Shown piece after piece: positions 27,072 to 36,420 of a DNA stretch of 64,000 bases. A program made the translations under genes and the position numbers. The stretch is from Pedobacter sp. KBS0701 (GTDB lineage Bacteria; Bacteroidota; Bacteroidia; Sphingobacteriales; Sphingobacteriaceae): the NCBI RefSeq assembly GCF_005938645.2, contig NZ_CP042171.1, positions 6,138,001 to 6,202,000 of the forward strand, given 5' to 3'. How positions within the stretch are numbered: the stretch's first letter is position 1; each line of letters opens with the position of its first letter. Below the pieces are notes generated by a model, which saw only the letters and a list, made by a program, of their open reading frames with translations, did no database searches and was not told the origin of the DNA.

Positions 27072-28070
27072 ATCCTATCGGTCGGTGTCTCACCGACCGA
27101 AGTAAAAGATATCTTATTAGGAAATGAGTGGCTTGTGGTTTCTGGCTGGCTTTAGTCCCGCCATTCGCTATAGCTCCGATAGAAACATCGGAGGCTGCCG
27201 CTGCTGTCGGGTTTAGGAACAATGGTTTCTGCACATAGCAACCCCAAAAATGAAATGCTATTTTGCCCAATAGCCCCGGTTGAAGCGGTACCCTGCAACG
27301 ACCGAGGTACGAGGAAGTGAAGCGTACAAGCGTAAAACGGGAAGGCATTTATTGCTCTGCAGAGGCCTTGCGCTCCATATAATGGAAATAGGCACTTTTA
27401 AATTATCCTATCGTTTGGTGTCGCACCGACCGAAATAAAAGATATCTTATTAGGAAATGAGTGACTTGTGGTTCCTGGCTGGTTTTAGTCCCGCCATTCG
27501 CTATAGCTCCGATAGAAACATCGGAGGCTGCCGCTGTTGTCGGGTTTAGGAACAATGGTTTCTGCACATAGCAACCCCAAAAATGAAATGCTATTTTGCC
27601 CAATAGCCCCGGTTGAAGCGGTACCCTGCAACGACCGAGGTACGAGGAAGTGAAGCGTACAAGCGTAAAACGGGAAGGCATTTATTGCTCTGCAGAGGCC
27701 TTCCGCTCCATATAATGGAAATAGGCACTTTTAAATTATCCTATCGTTTGGTGTCGCACCGACCGAAGTAAAAGATATCTTATTAGGAAATGAGTGGCTT
27801 GTGGTTTCTGGCTGGCTTTAGTCCCGCCATTCGCTATAGCTCCGATAGAAACATCGGAGGCTGCCGCTGTTGTCGGGTTTAGGAACAATGGTTTCTGCAC
27901 ATAGCAACCCCAAAAATGAAATGCTATTTTGCCCAATAGCCCCGGTTGAAGCGGTACCCTGCAACGACCGAGGTACGAGGAAGTGAAGCGTACAAGCGTA
28001 AAACGGGAAGGCATTTATTGCTCTGCAGAGGCCTTGCGCTTCATATAATGGAAATAGGCACTTTTAAATT
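27072..28070. repeat. Tandem array of three 333-bp units
   Basis: Units start at 27072, 27405 and 27738 (ATCCTATCG) and the third ends at 28070 (CTTTTAAATT), each exactly 333 bp and differing at only a few positions. Each unit contains a first hairpin (in copy 1 TCGGTCGGTG-TCT-CACCGACCGA, a perfect 10-bp stem, weakened in copies 2 and 3) and a second one, CTCCGAT-AGAAAC-ATCGGAG. The minus strand has the same 92-codon frame in each unit. I do not call it a gene because it depends only on the repeat. The array fills the gap between PUL 1 and dinB. Function unknown. Confidence 0.95.
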
Positions 28071-28098
28071 ACGAAATTCATGTATTAAACATCAATCA

Positions 28099-29199
28099 TT
28101 AAAACTCAAACTCCAGCTGATTACTTTCTGGCTTTTCTATCTCCACATCATCATAAAACCGCGATAAGGTAATACCCAACAACCTGACTTGTGTTACGCC
28201 GATAGCTGCCTCTTCCAAAAGTTTAATCGCCTCTGCATAAATTACCTCAGCTTTGTTTATCGGTATAGCAAAAGAACGGCTGCGTGTAATGAGTTTAAAA
28301 TCGGCGAACTTGATTTTTAGGGTTACCGTTTTTCCACTTAGCTGGTATTTTTCTAAACGTTTGGCCACGGTTTCGCTAATCTGTTTCAGCAGATCGTGCA
28401 TCACCGAATCTTCATTGGTATCCTCTGCAAAAGTATCTTCTGCACCAACCGATTTCGCCTCACGGTTTGCCCTCACAGGCCTGTCATCAATACCACGAAC
28501 AATCTTATAATAAAACCTTCCCGATTTTCCGAACTGGGCAACAAGCTGGGCTTCAGTCAGTTTTTTTAAATCTGCACCCGTATTAATTTGCATGGCCTTC
28601 ATTTTGGCGCCGGTAACTTTGCCTACACCAAAGAATTTCTCTACCGGGAGTTTTTCCATAAAAGCTTCAATCTTCGATGGACCAATGAAAGTCAAACCAT
28701 CAGGTTTGTTCATGTCTGAAGCTACTTTAGCCACAAATTTATTGATCGATACACCTGCTGAAGCCGTTAGGTTTAACTCATTTTTAATTGCATCCTTAAT
28801 CGATTGTGCTATATCAATGGCCGATCCAATTCCGAGTTTGTCTTCTGTTACATCAAGGTAAGCTTCATCCAGCGAAAGGGGTTCTATGACATCCGTATAG
28901 CGGCTAAAAATTTCCCTAAGCGCTTTCGAAACCGCAGTATAAGCATCAAAACGAGGATAGACGAAAATTGCTGTCGGGCAAAGCTGGTAAGCTTTACTTG
29001 ACGACATTGCCGAGCAAATTCCATATTGCCGGGCTTCGTAACTGGCTGTAGAAACCACCCCACGACTATCTGGCTTGCCACCAACCACCAAAGGCTTTCC
29101 CCGGTATTCAGGAAAATCGCGTTGCTCTACAGATGCATAAAAAGCATCCATATCGATATGAATTATTTTTCTTAAAACCGGTGGAGTTGAATCAGACAT
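28099..29199 (-). CDS. dinB: DNA polymerase IV (Y-family translesion polymerase)
   Basis: 366 residues, usual length for DinB. Palm-domain metal ligands are visible in HIDMDAFYASVEQ (Asp 16, 18) and SLDEAYLDVT (Asp 111, Glu 112). The helix-hairpin-helix thumb (FFGVGKVTGAKMKAMQI) and the little-finger domain follow. The extreme C-terminus QLEFEF matches a beta-clamp binding peptide. It copies past damaged DNA with low fidelity. Its 3-prime end lies only 28 bases from the tandem array. Confidence 0.95.
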   Translation of the reverse strand: MSDSTPPVLRKIIHIDMDAFYASVEQRDFPEYRGKPLVVGGKPDSRGVVSTASYEARQYGICSAMSSSKAYQLCPTAIFVYPRFDAYTAVSKALREIFSRYTDVIEPLSLDEAYLDVTEDKLGIGSAIDIAQSIKDAIKNELNLTASAGVSINKFVAKVASDMNKPDGLTFIGPSKIEAFMEKLPVEKFFGVGKVTGAKMKAMQINTGADLKKLTEAQLVAQFGKSGRFYYKIVRGIDDRPVRANREAKSVGAEDTFAEDTNEDSVMHDLLKQISETVAKRLEKYQLSGKTVTLKIKFADFKLITRSRSFAIPINKAEVIYAEAIKLLEEAAIGVTQVRLLGITLSRFYDDVEIEKPESNQLEFEF

Positions 29200-29264
29200 G
29201 CAATGATCTAAATTTCGTGATTTTTATCAGGATTATTGAGCTGGATTTTTTTTCTTTACAAAAT

Positions 29265-29618
29265 ATGGAGAGAGCAATTCGTTTTTATAAAAATGCAAAA
29301 CACGAATGGTATGCCGATATACCTGAATGGGGAGGGGCTATTGAAGATCTACAAATGGTAGAGGGTGCCGACGAACTGTTAAACTGGATAGCTGCTGCCG
29401 AAAATGAATGTAAATTATTAATGGCCGATGAGCAAATACAAAATGCCGAAATTTTAGATCTTGTTTATGCACGCGAAGAGAATTTAGGCGGGGGTGGCGA
29501 CTATCTGTTAGAAAAATTTAGAGGAGAATTTAAGAACCATAAAATTTGGCTTTGCCATGTAACGGAGTTTGTTTTTAAACAATTGCCTGAAAGGATTTAT
29601 TTTAAGGAAATTGAATAA
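29265..29618 (+). CDS. Small conserved protein, possibly DUF6717 family
   Basis: 117 residues from MERAIRFYKNAKHEWYADI. Acidic and cytoplasmic, with no signal or membrane segment. It has tryptophan-rich start and middle segments (EWYADIPEWGG, LLNWIAAAENECKL) and a glycine cluster ENLGGGGDYL. The resemblance to DUF6717 is from memory and weak. Divergent from dinB with 65 bases between starts. Function unknown. Confidence 0.65.
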   Translation: MERAIRFYKNAKHEWYADIPEWGGAIEDLQMVEGADELLNWIAAAENECKLLMADEQIQNAEILDLVYAREENLGGGGDYLLEKFRGEFKNHKIWLCHVTEFVFKQLPERIYFKEIE

Positions 29619-29726
29619 CAAGATTTTGAGCGAGGCTAAATTTATGGAGGCAGCGCTCTCCATTTCGCTTCAGTTGGTATAACGATTGTTCCGGAAAGCC
29701 ATACATGCTAAACCTTATGCCTTTAT

Positions 29727-30086
29727 CTAATCCAACAATGTTTCTACCCTATTCAGTAAAGAATCCATCTCAAATGGTTTTTCCATAAAATCATTTGCAC
29801 CAGCATCCAGTGCAGATTGTCTGATGTCTCTGCTAGCCGAGATCATTAAGATAGGAATTTCCTTAAATTGAGGGTCGTTTTTAAGCTGCTTGCAGATATC
29901 TCTCCCATCATGACCGCTCATCCAGATATCGAGCAGAATCAAATCTGGCCTATTTTTTACCGCATCTATTACTGCTCCGCCATCATACGTAAAGTCAACA
30001 TCATAACCCATCACTTCCAAAATCATTGTTATAGCATCAACAATCCCTTCGTCGTCATCGGCGATGAGTATTTTTTTGTTCCCCAT
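29727..30086 (-). CDS. Single-domain response regulator (CheY-like receiver)
   Basis: 119 residues, one receiver domain with no output domain. Acidic pocket Asp 10-12 in IADDDEG, phospho-acceptor Asp 53 in LILLDIWMSG, switch Ser 83 in MISASRD and Lys 103 in MEKPF. No histidine kinase is adjacent, so the partner must be encoded elsewhere. The 286 bases between it and the divergent lacI-type gene are AT-rich; I see no clear regulatory palindrome there. Confidence 0.9.
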   Translation of the reverse strand: MGNKKILIADDDEGIVDAITMILEVMGYDVDFTYDGGAVIDAVKNRPDLILLDIWMSGHDGRDICKQLKNDPQFKEIPILMISASRDIRQSALDAGANDFMEKPFEMDSLLNRVETLLD

Positions 30087-30372
30087 TTTGTAATTTTATT
30101 TCAAATAGTTTTGTTTTTCAATCGGTTAATGAGAAGATGATTAATATCGATAGATTATTAATGCGGCAAAGATGCTTTTTGTTTTAAAAAAAACGAATAT
30201 TTATTTAAAGAATTTTATGGCAAATATTGACTATTGTCAATTGATAAAGTATAGCTGTTTTATTCCCGAAGTAGTGAATTAACTGATAATTTATTTTACA
30301 TGCCAGATATTCGTACATTAATATTTTATATTTACAGCGTTTATTCAAATTAATTGGGTTTAATGGCCAAAA

Positions 30373-31383
30373 ATGGATAGTATTAATATTAAGAAGTTAG
30401 CAGAGGCGTTAAATTTATCTACTTCTACAATTTCGAGGGCTTTTAGGGATAATAGCGACATTAATGGCGCTACGAAAGCGCTTATATTAGCCAAGGCGAA
30501 AGAGTTAAACTATCAGCCTAACCATTATGCCAGTAATTTAAGGGAGCAAAAAAGCAAGACTATTGCTGTTATTGTACCCGAACTCGCTAATAATTATTTC
30601 TCGCAGGCCATTCATGGTATCGAACGTGTGGCAAGAGAAAATGGTTACCATATTTTGATTTACGTAACCGATGATGATTATCAAAAGGAAGTAACTTTCA
30701 TTCGCCACTTACACAATGGCAGAGCCGATGGCATTATCATGTCCGTTTCCGGAGAAGCCAATGATCATAATTACCTCAATAAATTTGGCACTAAAAGGCT
30801 GCCGCTGGTATTTTTTGATCGTATTTATGAAGACATAGCTACCCCAAGGGTAATTACAAATGATTATAACAGCAGTTTTCTGGCAACGGAACACTTAATA
30901 GAGCAGGGTTGCAAAAGAATTGCTTACCTGGTGGTGAATAAAAGTTTATCTATTGGTAAAACCCGTATGCAGGGCTACCTTGATGCACTGGCCAAACATC
31001 AGATTCCTTTCGAAGAAAATTTGATTGTAGACTGCAGCAACAGTTACGAAGAAAACAGCATTATCATAAAACATGCTTTAATGCAATTGAAACCTGATGG
31101 TGTTTTTACCTCGGTAGAGCGTTTGGCCTTTGCCACCTATTATGCTTGTTACGATCTCCACATCAACATTCCCGGAGATTTAAAGGTGATCAGTTTCTCC
31201 AGTTTGGAAATTGCTCCTTTGTTAAATCCTTCACTTACCACCATCACCCAACCCGCAATTGAAATTGGAGAAGAAGCGGCTAAATTATTGTTTACTGTTT
31301 TGGATGATCATGCCGATAAAAACCAGGCAAATGAGGTGGTTTTAGAGTCCAAAATTATCAAGCGGAATTCGACCAATAAATAG
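30373..31383 (+). CDS. LacI/GalR-family transcriptional regulator of PUL 2
   Basis: 336 residues. N-terminal helix-turn-helix and hinge helix (INIKKLAEALNLSTSTISRA, then LNYQPNHYASNLR, residues 4-58), followed by a periplasmic-binding-protein-like sensor domain (IAVIVPELANNYFSQAIHGI, ADGIIMSVSGE, PLVFFDRIYED, AYLVVNKSLSIG, LTTITQPAIEIGEEAAKLL). It directly precedes two perfect palindromes and the SusC gene, so it very probably senses a maltose-type sugar and controls PUL 2. The Bacteroides sus locus uses the unrelated SusR instead. Confidence 0.92.
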   Translation: MDSINIKKLAEALNLSTSTISRAFRDNSDINGATKALILAKAKELNYQPNHYASNLREQKSKTIAVIVPELANNYFSQAIHGIERVARENGYHILIYVTDDDYQKEVTFIRHLHNGRADGIIMSVSGEANDHNYLNKFGTKRLPLVFFDRIYEDIATPRVITNDYNSSFLATEHLIEQGCKRIAYLVVNKSLSIGKTRMQGYLDALAKHQIPFEENLIVDCSNSYEENSIIIKHALMQLKPDGVFTSVERLAFATYYACYDLHINIPGDLKVISFSSLEIAPLLNPSLTTITQPAIEIGEEAAKLLFTVLDDHADKNQANEVVLESKIIKRNSTNK

Positions 31384-31473
31384 GTGAAAAAAGGCCAGGA
31401 AAACCACCTTGTTTTTGGTCTTAAATTTTCAAAAAAAATCTTCACTTAGTGTAAAATAAGCAGAATTGCGACT

Positions 31474-31499
31474 CATTTTCGGGAACGTTCCCGAAAATG
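31474..31499. promoter_or_regulatory. LacI-type operator 1 of PUL 2
   Basis: A perfect 26-bp palindrome: CATTTTCGGGAAC then GTTCCCGAAAATG. The central AACGTT with CG in the middle is the pattern expected for LacI-family binding. Next to the regulator gene at 30373. Confidence 0.85.
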
Positions 31500-31518
31500 G
31501 CTTAAATTTTTATACAAT

Positions 31519-31542
31519 TTTTTCGGGAACGTTCCCGAAAAA
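31519..31542. promoter_or_regulatory. LacI-type operator 2 of PUL 2
   Basis: A perfect 24-bp palindrome: TTTTTCGGGAAC then GTTCCCGAAAAA, same 18-bp core as operator 1. The centres are 44 bp apart, about four helical turns, so two dimers would lie on the same DNA face. Confidence 0.85.
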
Positions 31543-31820
31543 TACTCCAAAAAAGGCTTAGTGTAATAATTACACCTTAAAATCAAATTTAATGTTTGTA
31601 ATATATTTATAATCAATAAATTAAGTAATTAACAATTAATTAATGTGGTTTTTTAGGCTCGTCTAAAAGTCTGATTTTGCGAAGTTTTTGAAGCCCCGTT
31701 TTTTATCCCAAATATATTTTTTAAATAAATTTTGAAATATCATTAACAGCTGTAAATTAGGCCTATGTGTAAATCACTATAATATTTAACCAAATTTTTA
31801 TACTTAAACGAGCTTCAAAT

Positions 31821-34796
31821 ATGAGAGTATTTTACCTGTTAAAACAGGGGCTTTTGGTGCTGTTAGTTTTTTCAGCATTAATGGTAAAAGCACAAACCGG
31901 ATCGGTATCTGGTAAAGTGCTTGATGAAACCGGCCTGCCACTACCTGGCGCTTCTGTAGTTGTTAAAGGAACAACAAGAAGTACATCAACCGATGCCAAT
32001 GGTAATTTTAAACTGGCAGGGTTATCGGATGGTTCGATAACGCTATCAGCAAGTTTTATCGGCTATCAAACCCTTGATAAAGCCGTAAGCATTTCAGCAA
32101 ATGCTACTGTTAATTTTCAATTGGTGCCTGATGCACAAAAACTGAACGAAGTGGTGGTAATTGGTTACGGTACGGCTGAAAAGAAAAACCTAACCGGTTC
32201 TATCACTACCGTAAATTCGAAAGATTTTCAAAAGGGTACCATTACTACACCTGAACAATTGATTCAGGGTAAGGTAGCTGGCGTAAACATCATCTCAAAT
32301 AGTGGTCAGCCAGGGGTAGGAAGTACCATCCGTATCCGTGGAGGTGCTTCACTTAATGCCAGTAACGATCCGCTTATCGTAATTGACGGGGTTCCCTTCA
32401 GTGGTAACTCTATTGGTAATGCGCCAAGTCCATTATCATTGGTTAACCCTAACGATATCGAAACCTTTACCGTTTTAAAGGATGCAAATGCAACAGCTAT
32501 TTATGGTTCGAGGGCATCAAACGGGGTAATTTTAATCACCACCAAAAAAGGTGCGTCAGGTGCTCCGGTGTTTAACTTTAGCACCAACAATTCTATTGCT
32601 ACGGTTGCTAAAAAGGTTGATATTCTTTCTTCAGGTCAGATCCGCGATTTCGTAAACGCGAACCCAAATGCAAGTTATGATGATGGTAAAAAATTCACCT
32701 CATTATTGGGCGGCTCGAATACCGATTGGCAGGATGAAATTTATCAGAATGCATTTTCTACTGATAATAGTTTAAGCATTGCAGGCTCGTTTAAAGGCGT
32801 TCCTTACCGTGTTTCTGCTGGTTATTTAGATCAACAAGGTCTTTTAATTAGCGATCATTTTTCTCGTGGTACCGGTGCAATCAGCATTTCGCCAAAATTA
32901 TTCCAGGATCATTTAAAAATCGACTTAAACTTAAAAGGTGCTTTAACCCAGTCGCATTTTGCTAATGCTGGTGCTGTTGGCGCAGCTATTCAGTTCGATC
33001 CAACACAATCGGTAAACGCAAACAATAACTTTGGTAACTATTTTGAATGGTTAAGAAGCGATGGTACGGTAAACCCGAATGCACCGCGGAATCCGGTAGG
33101 TTTAATCAGGTTGAACGATAATAACGGTAATGCCGAAAGAAGTTTTGGTAATGCACGTTTCGATTACTCTTTCCACTTTTTACCAGAATTGCATGCCAAT
33201 TTAAATTTAGGTTACGATCTGTCTAAAGGTTATGGTGAGGTTCGTATCCCGGTTTATGCCGCACAAAGCATTTCAACTTCAGGATCATACACCCATTCTT
33301 TGAATACAGAAACAAACAAACTTTCTGAGTTTTACTTAAACTATGCACACACGGTAGAAAGTATTAAAAGCCGTTTTGATGTAACTGCAGGTTACGGATA
33401 TTACGATAACTCAAAAACCGGTTTCAACTTTACTTCTTACAAAGGAACCGGCGAAGTTTTGGTAACTCCTGTTTTCCCTTTCTCTACCGATCGTGATAAA
33501 TTGCTTTCTTACTACGGAAGGTTTATTTACACTTTGGCCGATAAATATATTTTATCCGGAACATTAAGGGCTGATGCTTCTTCTAAATTCGCAGAGAAAA
33601 ACCGTTGGGGTTATTTTCCTTCAGCTGCTTTTACCTGGAGAATTTCGAACGAGAATTTCCTGAAAAACAGTACATCAGTTTCTGATTTAAAACTCCGTTT
33701 AAGTTACGGTCAAACAGGTAATAAAGATGGTATCGGTTATTACGATTACTTATCTAAATATTATGCCAACAGCAATACCGGCCAATACCAGATCGGCAAT
33801 ACTTTTTACAACTATTATACGCCTGCAGCTTACGATCCTGATCTGAAATGGGAAACGACTACTACTTACAATGCAGGTTTAGATTATGGTTTTATGAAAG
33901 GTCGTTTATATGGAAGTATCGATGTGTACTACAAAAAAACCTCTGATCTTTTAAGCAAAATCAATATTCCGGTAGGTACAAACTTTAACAACGAGTTAAC
34001 TACAAATGTGGGTAATATGGATGTTAAAGGTGTTGAGGGAAGTTTAAACTTCTCGGCAATCAAAACCGAAAACACCAGTTGGGATTTTGGTGTAAACATT
34101 GCGTACAACAAAAGGAAAGTAACCAATTTAACCTTAAATCCTGATCCGGCTTCTAAAGTTGGTGCGGGCGATATTACAGGTGGTACCGGTGTTACCTTAA
34201 AATACAATGCGGTTAACCAGATTCCAGGATCTTTTTTCGTATACAAACAGGTGTATAACGCGGATGGAAAACCTTTAGAAGGTGTTTATGAAGACTTGAA
34301 TAAAGATGGCGTGATCAATACCAGCGATCAGTATTTTTATAAATCACCAGATCCAAACATTACCCTGGGTTTCAATACTTCTTTCTCTTATAAAAAATGG
34401 AGTTTTACAACATCACTCAGGGCAAACTTTGGCAATTACATATATGATAACGTTTCTTCAAACTTTGGTGTAAGGGCGAATATCTTGAGTCCGGCAGGTG
34501 TGATCAATAACGCATCTACAGATTTTCTGGCAACCAATTTCCAGAACAACCAGTTTTTAAGCGATTATTATATTAAAAACGCTTCATTCCTGAAAATGGA
34601 TAATGCAGGTATTTCTTACAACGCCGGCAAGTTATCTAAAACCGGAACAGCCTCGTTAAGGATATCGGCAAACTGTCAAAATGTTTTTACCGTAACGAAG
34701 TATAATGGTATAGACCCTGAATTGAGCGGTGGTATTGATTATAACCTATATCCGCGTCCACGCACGTATACTTTAGGTTTTAATGTTGGTTTTTAA
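31821..34796 (+). CDS. susC: SusC-type TonB-dependent malto-oligosaccharide receptor (PUL 2)
   Basis: 991 residues. Signal peptide ending AQTGSV, carboxypeptidase-regulatory-like domain (SGKVLDETGLPLPGASVVVK, about 25-105), TonB-box-like NEVVVIGYGTAEKKN, plug (EQLIQGKVAGVNIISNSGQP, PLIVIDGVPFSG, VLKDANATAIYGSRASNGV), barrel, and C-terminal PRPRTYTLGFNVGF. No STN domain, consistent with control by the LacI-type regulator and not by a sigma/anti-sigma relay. Substrate is inferred from the adjoining GH13, GH65 and SusE genes. Confidence 0.92.
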   Translation: MRVFYLLKQGLLVLLVFSALMVKAQTGSVSGKVLDETGLPLPGASVVVKGTTRSTSTDANGNFKLAGLSDGSITLSASFIGYQTLDKAVSISANATVNFQLVPDAQKLNEVVVIGYGTAEKKNLTGSITTVNSKDFQKGTITTPEQLIQGKVAGVNIISNSGQPGVGSTIRIRGGASLNASNDPLIVIDGVPFSGNSIGNAPSPLSLVNPNDIETFTVLKDANATAIYGSRASNGVILITTKKGASGAPVFNFSTNNSIATVAKKVDILSSGQIRDFVNANPNASYDDGKKFTSLLGGSNTDWQDEIYQNAFSTDNSLSIAGSFKGVPYRVSAGYLDQQGLLISDHFSRGTGAISISPKLFQDHLKIDLNLKGALTQSHFANAGAVGAAIQFDPTQSVNANNNFGNYFEWLRSDGTVNPNAPRNPVGLIRLNDNNGNAERSFGNARFDYSFHFLPELHANLNLGYDLSKGYGEVRIPVYAAQSISTSGSYTHSLNTETNKLSEFYLNYAHTVESIKSRFDVTAGYGYYDNSKTGFNFTSYKGTGEVLVTPVFPFSTDRDKLLSYYGRFIYTLADKYILSGTLRADASSKFAEKNRWGYFPSAAFTWRISNENFLKNSTSVSDLKLRLSYGQTGNKDGIGYYDYLSKYYANSNTGQYQIGNTFYNYYTPAAYDPDLKWETTTTYNAGLDYGFMKGRLYGSIDVYYKKTSDLLSKINIPVGTNFNNELTTNVGNMDVKGVEGSLNFSAIKTENTSWDFGVNIAYNKRKVTNLTLNPDPASKVGAGDITGGTGVTLKYNAVNQIPGSFFVYKQVYNADGKPLEGVYEDLNKDGVINTSDQYFYKSPDPNITLGFNTSFSYKKWSFTTSLRANFGNYIYDNVSSNFGVRANILSPAGVINNASTDFLATNFQNNQFLSDYYIKNASFLKMDNAGISYNAGKLSKTGTASLRISANCQNVFTVTKYNGIDPELSGGIDYNLYPRPRTYTLGFNVGF

Positions 34797-34810
34797 TAAG
34801 GAGACAAAAA

Positions 34811-36400
34811 ATGAAAAACTCATTTAAAATAATATTGGCATCAGGTGTTTTATTGTTGTCATTAAATTCATGCAAAAAAGGAGATTTAAACGTATTGCCC
34901 ACCAACGATGTTACTGCGGCAACCGTTTATGCTACTCCGGCAGGTTATAAACAAGGTTTGGTTAAACTATATGCAGCTTATGCATTAACCAGTTCTACCG
35001 GATCGGATAATAGTGATATTGGTGGATTGAACTCGGGTTTTGCAGATTTCCTGCGTTTATTCTGGACTTCACAAGAGCTGGTAACCGATGAGGCGATCTG
35101 TGCCTGGGGAGATACTGGTATTCCGGAATTGGATTATGGTACACCAAGTGTGGATAATCAATTTTTAAGGGGATTATACTCGAGAAGTATTTTACAGATC
35201 ACGGTTTGTAATGAATTTCTTCGCGAAAGTACACCTGAGAAATTAGCTTCGCGCAACATTACGGGTACCGATGCTGCAGATATTGCCAAATACCGTGCAG
35301 AAGCCCGTTTCTTACGTGCTTATCAATATTGGGTGCTTTTAGATGCCTTTGGTAATCCGCCTTTTGTTACCGAAAATGATGAAATCGGTAAAGTAGCCCC
35401 AAAACAAATTCAGAGAGCGGCTCTTTTTACTTATATCGAATCAGAACTAAAAGCAATTGAGGGTGATTTAGCCAATGCCCGTGGCAACGAATATGGTCGC
35501 GCAGATAAAGGTGCTGACTGGGCGCTACTGGCCAGGTTATATTTAAATGCACAGGTGTATACCGGCACTGCAAAATATACCGAAGCCATTACTTACTCAA
35601 GCAAGGTAATTGCTGCAGGTTATAGCTTAAAATCCAATTATATGGATCTTTTTAAAGCAGATAACAACATCAACAATACCGAAAACATCTTAACTATTAA
35701 TTATGATGGCATAACAGGTACCAATTATGGAGGCACCACATTCCTGATCAATGCAGGCATTAATGCCGATATGGGTACAGCCTCTTATGGTGTGCCAAAT
35801 GGTGGTTGGGGCGGTAACAGGACCCGTCAGAATTTGCCTGCACTATTCCCAGATGCAAATGGAACTTTAGATAAACGCGGTACTTTTTTCGGTGCGAAAA
35901 ATACAGTTGATGAAATTGGTGTGTTTACAGATGGATTGCGTGTTACAAAATTCAAAAACATCATTGGTACAAGTACCATACCGCCATCATTAAATGGAAC
36001 ATTCAGCTCTTTGGATTTTGCCATTTTCCGTTTGGCTGAACAGTATTTGATTTACGGAGAAGCAGTTGCCCGTGGCGGTTCAGGTGGCGATGCAGGGAAA
36101 GCACTCGAATATGTTAATGCCTTACGTCAACGTGCTTATGGCAATGCGTCAGGTAATCTGACTCCGGCTGCCTTAACTGTCGATTTTTATTTGGATGAGC
36201 GTGCCCGCGAATTATACTGGGAAGGTCACCGCCGTACCGATTTGGTGCGTTATGGTAAATTTACCGGTGGTACTTACTTATGGCCGTTTAAAGGTGGGGT
36301 TAAAGCCGGAACTTCCATTCCAGCTTACCGCAACATCTATCCGATTCCGGCGGCAGATTTAATTGCCAATCCGAATCTGGTTCAAAACACAGGTTATTAA
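34811..36400 (+). CDS. susD: SusD-type starch/malto-oligosaccharide-binding lipoprotein
   Basis: 529 residues, lipobox SLNSC (Cys 21). RagB/SusD hallmarks: IAKYRAEARFLRAYQYWVLL (about 155-175) and LDERARELYWEGHRRTDLVR near the C-terminus. It lies 14 bases after susC and is preceded by AAGGAGAC, one of the few clear ribosome binding sites here. Binds glycan on the cell surface and passes it to SusC. Confidence 0.92.
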   Translation: MKNSFKIILASGVLLLSLNSCKKGDLNVLPTNDVTAATVYATPAGYKQGLVKLYAAYALTSSTGSDNSDIGGLNSGFADFLRLFWTSQELVTDEAICAWGDTGIPELDYGTPSVDNQFLRGLYSRSILQITVCNEFLRESTPEKLASRNITGTDAADIAKYRAEARFLRAYQYWVLLDAFGNPPFVTENDEIGKVAPKQIQRAALFTYIESELKAIEGDLANARGNEYGRADKGADWALLARLYLNAQVYTGTAKYTEAITYSSKVIAAGYSLKSNYMDLFKADNNINNTENILTINYDGITGTNYGGTTFLINAGINADMGTASYGVPNGGWGGNRTRQNLPALFPDANGTLDKRGTFFGAKNTVDEIGVFTDGLRVTKFKNIIGTSTIPPSLNGTFSSLDFAIFRLAEQYLIYGEAVARGGSGGDAGKALEYVNALRQRAYGNASGNLTPAALTVDFYLDERARELYWEGHRRTDLVRYGKFTGGTYLWPFKGGVKAGTSIPAYRNIYPIPAADLIANPNLVQNTGY

Positions 36401-36420
36401 TCTTAATATTTTAATAAGAT

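Larger units (their letters stand above)
31384..31820. other. Regulatory intergenic region of PUL 2
   Basis: 437 bases without a gene. It holds two operators (31474 and 31519), two copies of CTTAGTGTAA (31444 and 31557) flanking them, a TGTTTGTAATATATTTATAA stretch near 31592 that could be the promoter, and a long leader to the susC ATG. No open frame of note. Confidence 0.6.

Noticed and set aside
27070-28014. Three 92-codon minus-strand frames, one per 333-bp unit
   Set aside because: They exist only because the repeat is copied; composition is unlike neighbouring proteins, and they cover hairpins with no recognisable domain.
26991-28070. CRISPR array
   Set aside because: The units are 333 bp with no short repeat-spacer structure and no cas genes nearby.
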